From assembly GCA_020445145.1 (NCBI GenBank), contig JAGRHC010000061.1:1-45166 (forward strand): 45,166 nt of DNA, in the 5' to 3' direction. Positions 36,264 through 45,166 of the stretch are shown piece after piece. Each line of letters begins with the position of its first letter. Position 1 is the first letter of the stretch. Origin of the DNA: Alphaproteobacteria bacterium (GTDB lineage: Bacteria; Pseudomonadota; Alphaproteobacteria; Micavibrionales; Micavibrionaceae). Position numbers and translations under genes: made by a program. Below the pieces are notes generated by a model. That model was not told where the DNA came from. It searched no databases and saw nothing but the letters and a program-made list of their open reading frames with translations.

Positions 36264-36805
36264 TTAACCATCGGCAGGCCGACGACGCGAAAGGGAATTT
36301 CAGAGATCCGGATATTATTCAGACCTTGTGCAAAATCCTCTTCACTCTCGGCCATAACCTCGACGCCGACGCGAATAATATCGAAATCTTCAATCCGGGA
36401 ATCGCAGCGAATATTATAGCGCATATTTTCCTCGCCCTTCATCACATGATAAAAGGGGGTTACAAAGAGCTTTTCCCCGCTGCGTTCGACAATGGCATCC
36501 CGGAATAACTTGAATTTGTAATTTTCTGCAATGGTCTCAGGAAAATCTTCGAGAAGGGAGCTCTGGGTCAGACCCGGCGCATTGCGGCAGTCAATCAGCG
36601 TATCTTGCCAGCTGTAAAAGCGCCAGTGTCCGGCATTGCAGCTTGCGCCTTCGCGGGTCTGGCCGTTATTGGCAAGGAAGGTATGCGTACGAACTTTGCG
36701 CACGCGGTCCAGATTGCTCAAGAGATTGCTTTGCGCAAAAGCCAGAAGGGTATTCTCGCCGAATATGCCAACATATGCGTGGGTAAAAGCCGTGCTCGGT
36801 ATCAT
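36260..36805 (-). CDS. Hypothetical soluble protein (181 aa)
   Basis: No signal peptide, membrane helix or motif I can name. The start MIPSTAFTHAYVGIFGENTLLAF is hydrophobic but not a typical leader. Later segments such as FYSWQDTLIDCRNAPGLTQ and FVTPFYHVMKGEENMRYNIRCD suggest an alpha/beta fold. It is convergent with rlmE and divergent from guaB. Codon use looks normal for the region, so it is likely a real gene. Confidence 0.72.
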   Translation of the reverse strand: MIPSTAFTHAYVGIFGENTLLAFAQSNLLSNLDRVRKVRTHTFLANNGQTREGASCNAGHWRFYSWQDTLIDCRNAPGLTQSSLLEDFPETIAENYKFKLFRDAIVERSGEKLFVTPFYHVMKGEENMRYNIRCDSRIEDFDIIRVGVEVMAESEEDFAQGLNNIRISEIPFRVVGLPMVN

Positions 36806-36896
36806 GTGTTTAGCCCTGTTTTTTCTATATTTAATTTATGGTCTTTGACCCATTATAACAGTCAAACACTAACAAATTATTATTTGACATAAGTAA

Positions 36897-38498
<1,602 letters not shown>

Positions 38499-38500
38499 GC

Positions 38501-39253
38501 TTGGTAAATAAACAAGATCAGCAAGAAATCGCAGGACAGATCGTAAAGAGTTGTCCCGCAAGCCAACCGCTATTCTGTTTTGACGCAACCAGCTTCGATA
38601 TGACCTTTTCAATTAGTCAGGCTCTAATCCTGTCTATCGTGACGTCGTTGTTTTTCGCGCTGTCCCAATTTTACTTTCAATCCGATGTAACGCCCGGCAA
38701 AGAGATCGTCTCCACGTTCACCCTGAATGCCATCATGATTTTCGGCTTCTTTCTGATGGCAAAATTAGCCCAAAAAATTTTGTTAAAACTTCAGGCTGCT
38801 GCGACCAGATTTCTTACCACTGATCTTTATTGCCCCGATTGGATCAAAATATATAGAGATGGCATTTATGTTGGAGAAATAGACTTCGGGACAAAAACCG
38901 AGAAAATCTACTTTTGGCCTTTTGAAAGCTTTGAAGGTGTTGGTGTTATCTATAATTCGTTTACAGATGTTTTAAAATCAGCTGATGCGATTGTGCCGGC
39001 AGCACAGAACCCGAGTTTTCAGTTCATAACGGGAAGCCACATCATACTGAAGAAAAAGTCAGGCCAAAAAAACCTGATTTGTCCGCATAGAACAATAACC
39101 TACATCAAATACCATCCTGCAAATATTGCAAACAAGATAAGCAACGGAAAATTCAGTTTTAAAAAGCGTATAACCAAAGCAAACGAAATCGCAAATAAAG
39201 TAGGATTGCCATATCTGGGAATATTTCAGATTGAAAATGCCAGGTATAAGTAA
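38501..39253 (+). CDS. Hypothetical membrane protein with TTG start
   Basis: The frame opens with TTG two bases after guaB stops; an ATG at 38600 is an alternative. From there two membrane helices are evident (SQALILSIVTSLFFALSQFYF and TLNAIMIFGFFLMAKLAQ), followed by a roughly 150-aa soluble domain with strands such as IKIYRDGIYVGEIDFG and FWPFESFEGVGVIY. No known family recognised. The DNA is AT-richer than guaB. Start uncertain, gene likely real. Confidence 0.68.
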   Translation: MVNKQDQQEIAGQIVKSCPASQPLFCFDATSFDMTFSISQALILSIVTSLFFALSQFYFQSDVTPGKEIVSTFTLNAIMIFGFFLMAKLAQKILLKLQAAATRFLTTDLYCPDWIKIYRDGIYVGEIDFGTKTEKIYFWPFESFEGVGVIYNSFTDVLKSADAIVPAAQNPSFQFITGSHIILKKKSGQKNLICPHRTITYIKYHPANIANKISNGKFSFKKRITKANEIANKVGLPYLGIFQIENARYK

Positions 39254-39286
39254 GGAATACACGCTAAATATATTACCGCTCCCCCC

Positions 39287-39316
39287 TTGCCAAACAGTCT
39301 ATTTTATCTCTATATA
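39287..39316 (+). promoter_or_regulatory. Promoter of the small acidic exported protein
   Basis: TTGCCA (39287-39292) and TATATA (39311-39316) are 18 bases apart. The -10 region overlaps a dyad ATAAAG-TAC-CTTTAT (39314-39328) that could be an operator. Confidence 0.55.
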
Positions 39317-39348
39317 AAGTACCTTTATGGGCGACTCCCCATAGAGAT
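39306..39348 (+). promoter_or_regulatory. 5' leader hairpin of the small acidic protein mRNA
   Basis: TATGGG (39326-39331) pairs with CCCATA (39338-39343) around a 6-base loop, close to the expected transcription start. ATCTC (39306-39310) and GAGAT (39344-39348) form an outer arm at DNA level. A hairpin at the very 5' end could protect the mRNA. Confidence 0.45.
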
Positions 39349-39375
39349 ATTCTGGTAATGAAAGGGAATTTCAAA

Positions 39376-39750
39376 ATGAAAAAGAGTGTAATGACAATCG
39401 CTGCAGCGCTTCTGGTTTCTGCTGCTCCTGCTTACGTTGCGTTCCAAGCACATGCTGATGAACACGAAGAAGCTGTGATGGATCATGCTGCTGAAGCAGC
39501 TGACGAAGCTCCGGTTGAAGCTGTTGAAGAAGTAGTTGCTGAAGAGCACACACTGGCAGATGGCACAAAAATCCTCGTAAAAGCGGATGAAGTGTTTGTC
39601 GTTGGTGAAGATGGTGTTGAAACACCTGCTCCAGATGGCGAGCACACACTGGAAGACGGTACGGTTGTTAAGACCATGGAAGGCAAAATCGTAACCGATG
39701 AAGCTGCTCCTGCTGAAGAAGAAGCTCCTGCTGAAGAAAGCGCTGAATAA
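39376..39750 (+). CDS. Small acidic exported protein with duplicated HTLxDGT motif
   Basis: The 124-aa protein has a signal peptide (KKSVMTIAAALLVSAAPAYVA, with cleavage probably near HADEH). The mature part is highly acidic and Ala/Glu/Pro-rich. Two similar beta-hairpin-like elements occur: EEHTLADGTKILVKADE and GEHTLEDGTVVKTMEGK. I know no function; it could be a periplasmic or surface polyanion. AAGGGAA lies eight bases before this ATG, and an upstream ATG at 39358 is less likely. It has its own promoter and a strong terminator, and many codons look highly expressed. Confidence 0.82.
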   Translation: MKKSVMTIAAALLVSAAPAYVAFQAHADEHEEAVMDHAAEAADEAPVEAVEEVVAEEHTLADGTKILVKADEVFVVGEDGVETPAPDGEHTLEDGTVVKTMEGKIVTDEAAPAEEEAPAEESAE

Positions 39751-39770
39751 TTAGCCTTTTTTAAGGACGA

Positions 39771-39803
39771 AAAGCCCGGCGCCGGATTAGGCCCGGGCTT
39801 TTT
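39771..39803 (+). terminator. Intrinsic terminator after the small acidic gene
   Basis: AAAGCCCGG (39771-39779) pairs perfectly with CCGGGCTTT (39793-39801), followed by T residues. It separates the gene from rsmB. Confidence 0.88.
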
Positions 39804-39842
39804 GCTTTCTTTCTCCCGAAGAAACAGATACAACCCTCTCTC

Positions 39843-41129
39843 ATGAAACCAGCATCCCGCATTCAGGCCGCCATCGATATTCTGGACCGCGAACAGTCCA
39901 GCCGCGTTCCCCTCGATTCCGTCGTTGGGGATTACATGCGCGTGCGCCGCTACATTGGCTCCAAAGACCGTGCGGAAGTTGCACAGAGAATCTTCGATAT
40001 GGCTAGAGCGCACGCCCGCCTAGGCTGGTGGCTAGAACGGGCGGGCGTAGAAGAGAGTGCACGCGCCCGCGTCATGTTCTGGCTCGTCCTTGGTGAAAAG
40101 CTCGAGCTCAAAAGAATCGAAGACCTCTTCGATGGATCCAAATACGCCCCGGAGCAACTGAGCACCGAGGAAACCGCAATCTTGCAAAAGCTGGAAGGAA
40201 ACACGCTGGAGCACCCGGATATGCCGGAAACAATCCTGTGCGAATGCCCCCCGCAATATGAAAGCAAACTGCGTGACTTCTTCGGAAAAGATTTCGCCGC
40301 CGAGATGAAGGCAATGCTGGAGCCGGCAACGCTGGACTTGCGCGTCAATGTTTTCCTCGCGGAAAAAGATAAAGTGAAGGCATACCTTGAGGCCGACGGC
40401 GTCAAAACAAAAAAAACGAAATATTCCCCGTGGGGTCTGCGCTGCGAAAACAAGGCCTTTCTCTCACGCACCAAGGCTTTCGCCAAGGGCTGGGTTGAAA
40501 TTCAGGACGAAGGTTCCCAGTTAATCGCCCATGTTTGCGATCCCAAATCAGGCATGCAGGTTCTTGATTACTGCGCAGGCGCAGGGGGAAAGACGCTAGC
40601 GCTTGCTTCCGCCATGATGCGCAAGGGCCGGATCGTCGCGATGGACCTCGACGAAAAACGCCTGATGAAAGGCCGCGAGCGCTACAAAAAAGCACAACTC
40701 GCCGACATCATCGAAGTTCGCCCGCTCAGTGAAGACCGACACAGAAAATGGCTTCGTCGCCAGAAGGGCACCTTTGATCTCGTCCTGCTCGATGTCCCCT
40801 GCAGCGGTACAGGCACATGGCGCCGCAATCCTGACATGCGCTGGCGCACCTACGGTCCCGCGCTGGAAGAGCTCCTCCCCATTCAGGCCGAAATTCTGGA
40901 TAAGGTCGCCCACGCCGTAAAGCCCGGCGGGAAACTGGTCTACGCAACCTGCTCGCTCCTGACCGACGAAAACGAAGCGCAGGTTGAAGCTTTCGTCGCG
41001 CGTCACCCTGAATTTGAAATCGTGCCGCTGGACCCGGATATAGGTCTAGGCAGCCCCTTTATGCGTCTGACCCCGAAGCGTCATTCAACCGACGGGTTTT
41101 TCGCCGCACAGCTCATCAAAAAAGCCTGA
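39843..41129 (+). CDS. rsmB: 16S rRNA (cytosine-5)-methyltransferase, RsmB-like
   Basis: The 428-aa enzyme methylates cytosine of 16S rRNA (C967 in E. coli). It has an N-terminal NusB-like helical region, the SAM site VLDYCAGAGGKTLALA, motif IV with Cys320 (DVPCSGTGTWRRNPD) and motif VI with catalytic Cys370 (YATCSLLTDENE). The two cysteines and their spacing match E. coli RsmB. The closely related alphaproteobacterial members vary in the N-terminus, so the exact target base is inferred. Confidence 0.9.
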   Translation: MKPASRIQAAIDILDREQSSRVPLDSVVGDYMRVRRYIGSKDRAEVAQRIFDMARAHARLGWWLERAGVEESARARVMFWLVLGEKLELKRIEDLFDGSKYAPEQLSTEETAILQKLEGNTLEHPDMPETILCECPPQYESKLRDFFGKDFAAEMKAMLEPATLDLRVNVFLAEKDKVKAYLEADGVKTKKTKYSPWGLRCENKAFLSRTKAFAKGWVEIQDEGSQLIAHVCDPKSGMQVLDYCAGAGGKTLALASAMMRKGRIVAMDLDEKRLMKGRERYKKAQLADIIEVRPLSEDRHRKWLRRQKGTFDLVLLDVPCSGTGTWRRNPDMRWRTYGPALEELLPIQAEILDKVAHAVKPGGKLVYATCSLLTDENEAQVEAFVARHPEFEIVPLDPDIGLGSPFMRLTPKRHSTDGFFAAQLIKKA

Positions 41130-41200
41130 GCATCGTTCTTTCCTTTTGCGCAATTTTTTGATAGTTTCAAGAAGCGCTTACGCAAGTTCGGGACATTCTC

Positions 41201-42523
41201 ATGAAGCTATCTATACGTGTACTGGGTTCGGCTGTTGCCGGAGGCCTGCTGGTTATTGCGCTTGGAGGAGCCGTCACCTCCGCGTTCGTTCTAAAGGCGC
41301 TGAGCAGCTTTTCCGCGCAATGGGACACCTTCACCCGGGGCATGAGCGGACCCGAAATCGAAAGCCTGACCCAGACAGCCAATTTTATGCAGCTCCTCGT
41401 CCTCGGCGGCAGTATCGCAACAATCTCGACCCTTTTCGCTGTCGGACTCTATTTTATGTGGTTCACCAACCGCAAGGTCGTCGGGCCCATGGTCACCCTG
41501 ACCGGCACGATGGACGCGCTGGCAAAGGGCAACACAAATGTCGAGGTTCCCTTTTTGAGCGCCGGAGATGAAATCGGCGTGATGGCGCATGCTGTGGGCG
41601 AGATGAAGGAAAACGCCATCGCGCGCCTTGAGCTGGAAGCCAAGCAAAAGCAAATGGAAGAACAGGCCAAAGCCGACCAGCAAAAAGAAATGCAAAAAAT
41701 CGCCGCCGCCTTCGAGGAGGAAATCGAGGACATCGCCAGAAGCGTTGCGGAGGCCGCAGAAAAGATCGGTGATATCGGCGGCGCGCTCAACAAAAGCGTC
41801 GTCAGCACCAAAGACAAAAGCACTGCCGTTTCCGCCGCCGCAGGGCAAGCCAGTTCGAACGTCCAGAATATCTCCGAAGCCGCGCAGCAACTCTCCGGCT
41901 CGATACGGAGCGTCACCCAGACCTTGAACGAAACCGCCGGAGCCGCTGAAAACTGCGCCCGCCATGCGCAGGAATCACAAAAACAGATCGACAGCCTGCA
42001 AGGCGCCGTCGACGAAATTGACAGCGTCATTCAGGCCATCAACGACATCGCCGAGCAAACCAACCTCCTCGCCCTCAACGCGACCATCGAGGCCGCCCGC
42101 GCAGGGGAGGCCGGCAAGGGCTTCGCCGTCGTCGCCTCCGAGGTCAAAAGCCTCGCCAGCCAGACTCAGAACATGACGGACACCATCACCGTCAAAGTCA
42201 ATGCCATCAAAAACATAACCTGCACCACGATCGAAGGCATGAACAGTGTCATCGAACAGATCGACGCGGTCAACGACAAGACCAACGCCGTCGCAACCGC
42301 CATGGACAGCCAGAATGGTGCGACGACGGAAATCACCGACAACATTCGCAAAACCGCCACCGGCACCCGCGACGTATCAGACGGCATCCAGTCCATCAGC
42401 GTCATCGCCGACGAATCCGTCACCATCGCTGGAACGCTGGAAAAAACCTCGAACGATCTCCTCTCCGGCGCCATGAAAATGGAAGCGATCCTCGAGACGT
42501 TCCTGAACAAACTCCGCCAGTAA
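41201..42523 (+). CDS. Methyl-accepting chemotaxis protein with minimal periplasmic loop
   Basis: The 440-aa receptor has two membrane helices (about 7-31 and 62-86) with only about 30 residues between them, a HAMP domain (about 86-140) and a signalling coiled coil. The conserved hairpin tip [28 protein letters not shown] covers 285-312; it binds CheA and CheW. With so small an outer loop it probably senses a cytoplasmic, membrane or partner-derived signal. No che genes are adjacent. Start chosen at the first ATG, which gives a normal first helix. Confidence 0.92.
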   Translation: MKLSIRVLGSAVAGGLLVIALGGAVTSAFVLKALSSFSAQWDTFTRGMSGPEIESLTQTANFMQLLVLGGSIATISTLFAVGLYFMWFTNRKVVGPMVTLTGTMDALAKGNTNVEVPFLSAGDEIGVMAHAVGEMKENAIARLELEAKQKQMEEQAKADQQKEMQKIAAAFEEEIEDIARSVAEAAEKIGDIGGALNKSVVSTKDKSTAVSAAAGQASSNVQNISEAAQQLSGSIRSVTQTLNETAGAAENCARHAQESQKQIDSLQGAVDEIDSVIQAINDIAEQTNLLALNATIEAARAGEAGKGFAVVASEVKSLASQTQNMTDTITVKVNAIKNITCTTIEGMNSVIEQIDAVNDKTNAVATAMDSQNGATTEITDNIRKTATGTRDVSDGIQSISVIADESVTIAGTLEKTSNDLLSGAMKMEAILETFLNKLRQ

Positions 42524-42554
42524 AAGCTTGTAAGAAATGTAAAGGAAAGCGAGC

Positions 42555-42767
42555 CTACTCTGCGCCCAAAACCCTTGCGCAATCCAGCCCGCGCGTGCGG
42601 ACCTCTTCGCTGATCGCAGGGTCGGCAGCGGCATAAACCGCGCGGTAACACAGCGTATCATCGCTCATCGCCTGCACTCCCCCGCCCGGATACCTCGAAA
42701 ACCCCGAACAGGCGGTCAAGGCCATGACAAAGAAAAAGGCCGCGGATAAGGGAAGCGTACGAAACAT
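42555..42767 (-). CDS. Small putative lipoprotein
   Basis: The 70-aa product has a type II signal peptide with lipobox LTAC (residues 17-20), leaving a mature lipoprotein of about 51 residues with two further cysteines (TLCYRAVY and GLDCARVL). Known family not recognised. CGGAG stands about nine bases before the ATG. It is convergent with the MCP gene and precedes nothing on its own strand within 30 bases; the SRPBCC gene is 42 bases upstream on the same strand. Confidence 0.78.
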   Translation of the reverse strand: MFRTLPLSAAFFFVMALTACSGFSRYPGGGVQAMSDDTLCYRAVYAAADPAISEEVRTRGLDCARVLGAE

Positions 42768-42809
42768 AGGAAAAACTCCGTTGAAACAGGAAAAGCAAGG
42801 AAGGCAGAC

Positions 42810-43364
42810 TCACGCCGACTCGTCGGCCACCGCGCCGCCGGGCTCACCTTCCACAAGAGCCTTCAAATTCCCAAGCCCTTTGTCGAACTGATCGCCGCAC
42901 ATTTTCTCGCAGTCCATAAAAACGCTCATCAGCTTATTGATGAATTTGCTCTCCCCCGCCATCGACCATTCGACAAGGGTCAGATCCCCCTCCGGTGTCA
43001 GCGTTAAATCAACGATGCTGATGCCCGGTAAAGGTTTATAAAATTCAAGTTTGCTGCGGACAAGGGCGTTTGGCTGGCTGTCGGTGATCGTCTGTTTGCC
43101 CGCCCCAACCTTCTTGCCTTTCCAACGCACAGAAGCGCCCACGCCTTCTTCGGGGCCATCGAAGCTGTAGTCGGCGTTGGGCTCCATCTCAACCCACGGG
43201 GACCAGTTCTGACCTGTGCGCAGATTGTTAAGATGCGGAAAAATAACCTCCGGCGCCGCCCTCATAGCTGCACTCCGCACCACCCGAAACTCATCCGGCT
43301 TCTGCAAAGCCAGATACACGACATACCCTGCGGCCAATAAAATGATGAGAAGAAAAATGCTCAT
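42810..43364 (-). CDS. SRPBCC-family lipid-binding-like protein
   Basis: The 184-aa protein has an N-terminal membrane helix (about 1-18) and a START/SRPBCC-type fold: RSAAMRAAPEVIFPHLNNL, NWSPWVEME and ALVRSKLEFYKPLPG with the final long helix NKLMSVFMDCEKMCGDQFDKGL. Known: these are polyketide-cyclase/dehydrase-like hydrophobic ligand binders, generally of unknown ligand. A clear GGGAGG ribosome site lies seven bases before the ATG. Confidence 0.85.
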   Translation of the reverse strand: MSIFLLIILLAAGYVVYLALQKPDEFRVVRSAAMRAAPEVIFPHLNNLRTGQNWSPWVEMEPNADYSFDGPEEGVGASVRWKGKKVGAGKQTITDSQPNALVRSKLEFYKPLPGISIVDLTLTPEGDLTLVEWSMAGESKFINKLMSVFMDCEKMCGDQFDKGLGNLKALVEGEPGGAVADESA

Positions 43365-43534
43365 GGTGCGACCTCCCTATTGGTCATTTTTGTTTTTGAG
43401 AGGCTATCTTGTGCTTGTTTTGGAGAAAGCGCAATAAAATTGGGTAAGAGGAGGATCGATGTTTTTGAGCTTATTTACCTCAGGATTTCAAGAAAACTGG
43501 AAGTAAAATACTACAAATCCGTTTTCCATAGAAT

Positions 43535-44710
43535 TCAAAACTTATCGGGAAATGTCCGTTTAAGATAATCCCCAAACAGTGGGACCGTAAAATCAATATC
43601 ACCATATGAAGGGCTGTATATCATGCCCTTATGAATGATTTGCGCTCTACGAGGGCCAAGATTCTGTGTTTTTTCACCTAGAACATCGGCTATATCTGAA
43701 GATCTGTAAGGACCACTTTGTAATTTTGCCATAGCTAAAACGTATTCTCGTTCTTTAGGCGTTAACCTGTCAAACCGAACTCTAAAAAAACCTTCATCAA
43801 GGCGTTTTAATGCAGCCGGCCCAGCTTTTTCAACATCATCTACACTAATTGGTGACCGATCCGCCGCATTCCACGACTGAAATCCCCATTCCTGTAAAAA
43901 ATACGGATACCCTTTTGTTTCAGAAAAAATTTTATCCAGTGCTGCTTGAGAAATACTTTCTCCCTCTTCCTGAATCGGTCCTTTGATTGCAGAAATTACT
44001 GCCTGTTTGTCCAGTGCGCCGACAGGTGGATAATTAAATAACCTTTCTGCGTAGGACTTTGCGTCGCCTGACAAAGCGGCAACTTGTGGAAGCCCCGCAC
44101 CAAAAAAAATGACGGGCAAATTTTTTTGATTCACTCTGTGAATGGCTACGATAAGAGCTGATAATTCCTTTTCGCCCAGATATTGAACTTCATCGATAAA
44201 AAGTGCCCACCCTGTGGATGCTGCCTTTGCTGCTTCTCCAACACGAATGAAAAGATCAACAACGTCATGTTCCAGAATACCGCTATCCGCTACTCCCGGT
44301 TCCGGATCAACCGAAACCGAAAGATCACCCATAGACACTTTGAATGCGCTTGCAAATCCTCGTAAGGCACGCAATGCTTTGTGAACCTGTTCTTTTGCCT
44401 GCTCAATGAGCGATAGCTTTCTCAAAGTTTGAAAAATCTTGGGATATATAAGTTCTGCAAATGAATTATCTTCAGGTGCTTCTATAAAAGAGGTTGCATA
44501 ACCATGGTTATCCGCAAGATACTCTATTTTATTAAGCAAAACGGTTTTTCCGGTGCCGCGCAAGCCAAGCATGATTTGCGATTTGCTGTGCCTGCCTTGC
44601 AATATCCTCTGAAGTGCGATATCCGAGTCATGGACTATATCATCCCGGCCTGATAACTCAGGGGGTTGGGAACCTGCGCCGGGCGCAAAAGGATTTCTGA
44701 CTTGGTCCAT
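43535..44710 (-). CDS. AAA+ ATPase with C-terminal winged-helix-like region
   Basis: The 391-aa protein has an N-terminal segment NPFAPGAGSQPPELSGRD, Walker A GLRGTGKT (49-56), Walker B ALFIDEVQ (169-176) and a sensor 1 stretch FFGAGLPQ (202-209). The C-terminal part, FDRLTPKEREYVLAMAKL and SSDIADVLGE, looks like a winged helix. This is the archaeal-type/STAND-like ATPase arrangement; homologues are scattered among bacteria and often mobile. The gene is AT-rich, has no clear ribosome site and is preceded by a paired dyad operator. No partner gene is adjacent. Function unknown. Confidence 0.85.
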   Translation of the reverse strand: MDQVRNPFAPGAGSQPPELSGRDDIVHDSDIALQRILQGRHSKSQIMLGLRGTGKTVLLNKIEYLADNHGYATSFIEAPEDNSFAELIYPKIFQTLRKLSLIEQAKEQVHKALRALRGFASAFKVSMGDLSVSVDPEPGVADSGILEHDVVDLFIRVGEAAKAASTGWALFIDEVQYLGEKELSALIVAIHRVNQKNLPVIFFGAGLPQVAALSGDAKSYAERLFNYPPVGALDKQAVISAIKGPIQEEGESISQAALDKIFSETKGYPYFLQEWGFQSWNAADRSPISVDDVEKAGPAALKRLDEGFFRVRFDRLTPKEREYVLAMAKLQSGPYRSSDIADVLGEKTQNLGPRRAQIIHKGMIYSPSYGDIDFTVPLFGDYLKRTFPDKF

Positions 44711-44718
44711 AGGGAAAG

Positions 44719-44786
44719 TATATAAAGTTTATAGAGATATATCAAGAATTATATATATGACATTATAACCACATAAACTTTATATA
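44719..44786 (-). promoter_or_regulatory. Paired dyad operator upstream of the AAA+ ATPase
   Basis: TATATAAAGTTTAT (44719-44732) and its exact reverse complement ATAAACTTTATATA (44773-44786) flank 40 bases. Each arm also contains an 11-bp near-palindrome, ATAAA-G/C-TTTAT. Their centres are 51 bp apart, close to five helical turns, so bound proteins would face the same side. Confidence 0.6.
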
Positions 44787-44803
44787 AGTTAACGAGGTTT
44801 AAT

Positions 44804-45166
<363 letters not shown>

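Noticed and set aside
43380..43568. Small plus-strand frame (62 codons) in the gap before the AAA+ ATPase end
   Set aside because: No ribosome site, no recognisable feature and it overlaps the ATPase 3' end; the 170-base gap shows nothing else I can support.

Overview
The window is a chromosomal segment of a Gram-negative alphaproteobacterium. Evidence: an NDUFA12-type complex I accessory gene, followed by mlaD, a DUF2155 gene, aat, accC/accB, aroQ and thioredoxin-fold genes, which is a typical alphaproteobacterial neighbourhood; also flagellar hook-associated proteins, an MCP, and B12-independent metE. A Micavibrio-like predatory or host-associated lineage would fit the chromosomal Dot/Icm-like genes, but that placement is only a guess. 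There is no rRNA, tRNA, CRISPR array, transposase or integrase. No gap between genes exceeds 300 bases.

Region 1 (30-6226, minus strand) is part of a type IV secretion system of the MPF-I (IncI TraM-N-O-P-Q, Legionella Dot/Icm) class. In transcription order it encodes DotI/IcmL, DotH/IcmK, DotG/IcmE, a DotF/IcmG/TraP-like protein and a polytopic protein in the IcmC/DotE position. The last protein is unusual: it consists of five degenerate copies of one two-helix membrane unit. The operon probably continues beyond base 1.

Region 2 (6468-13885, plus strand) diverges from region 1. It is a tight operon of five full-length tandem paralogues (441-614 aa) of an exported protein family that I cannot assign with certainty. 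All share a helical core with an HKDYHPSE-type motif, three core cysteines and a conserved C-terminal block. Four have signal peptides followed by short, different Cys-rich N-termini. The fifth has a membrane anchor and an extra beta-rich domain. Their position beside the T4SS, their length and the C-terminal helical pattern suggest a diversified periplasmic or surface T4SS component, possibly IcmX/TraW-like. This pair of regions is the most interesting content of the window.

Region 3 (14001-17610) holds flgK and flgL. Region 4 (17607-25412) holds dapB, guaA, metF and metE, interspersed with AT-richer genes of unclear function: a 129-aa hypothetical protein, an ABC-type AAA ATPase and a HAD hydrolase. 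Region 5 (25420-36805) is mostly housekeeping: a U32 protein of the TrhP type with an extra C-terminal Cys motif, RidA, NDUFA12-like, MlaD, DUF2155, Aat, AccC, AccB, AroQ, two DsbA-like proteins, an M48 protease with TPR-like tail, RlmE and two hypothetical proteins.

Region 6 (36943-45166) holds guaB, a membrane hypothetical protein, a strongly signalled small acidic exported protein, rsmB, an MCP with almost no periplasmic domain, a small lipoprotein, an SRPBCC protein, an AAA+ ATPase preceded by a paired dyad operator, and the 3' end of thiC running off the window.
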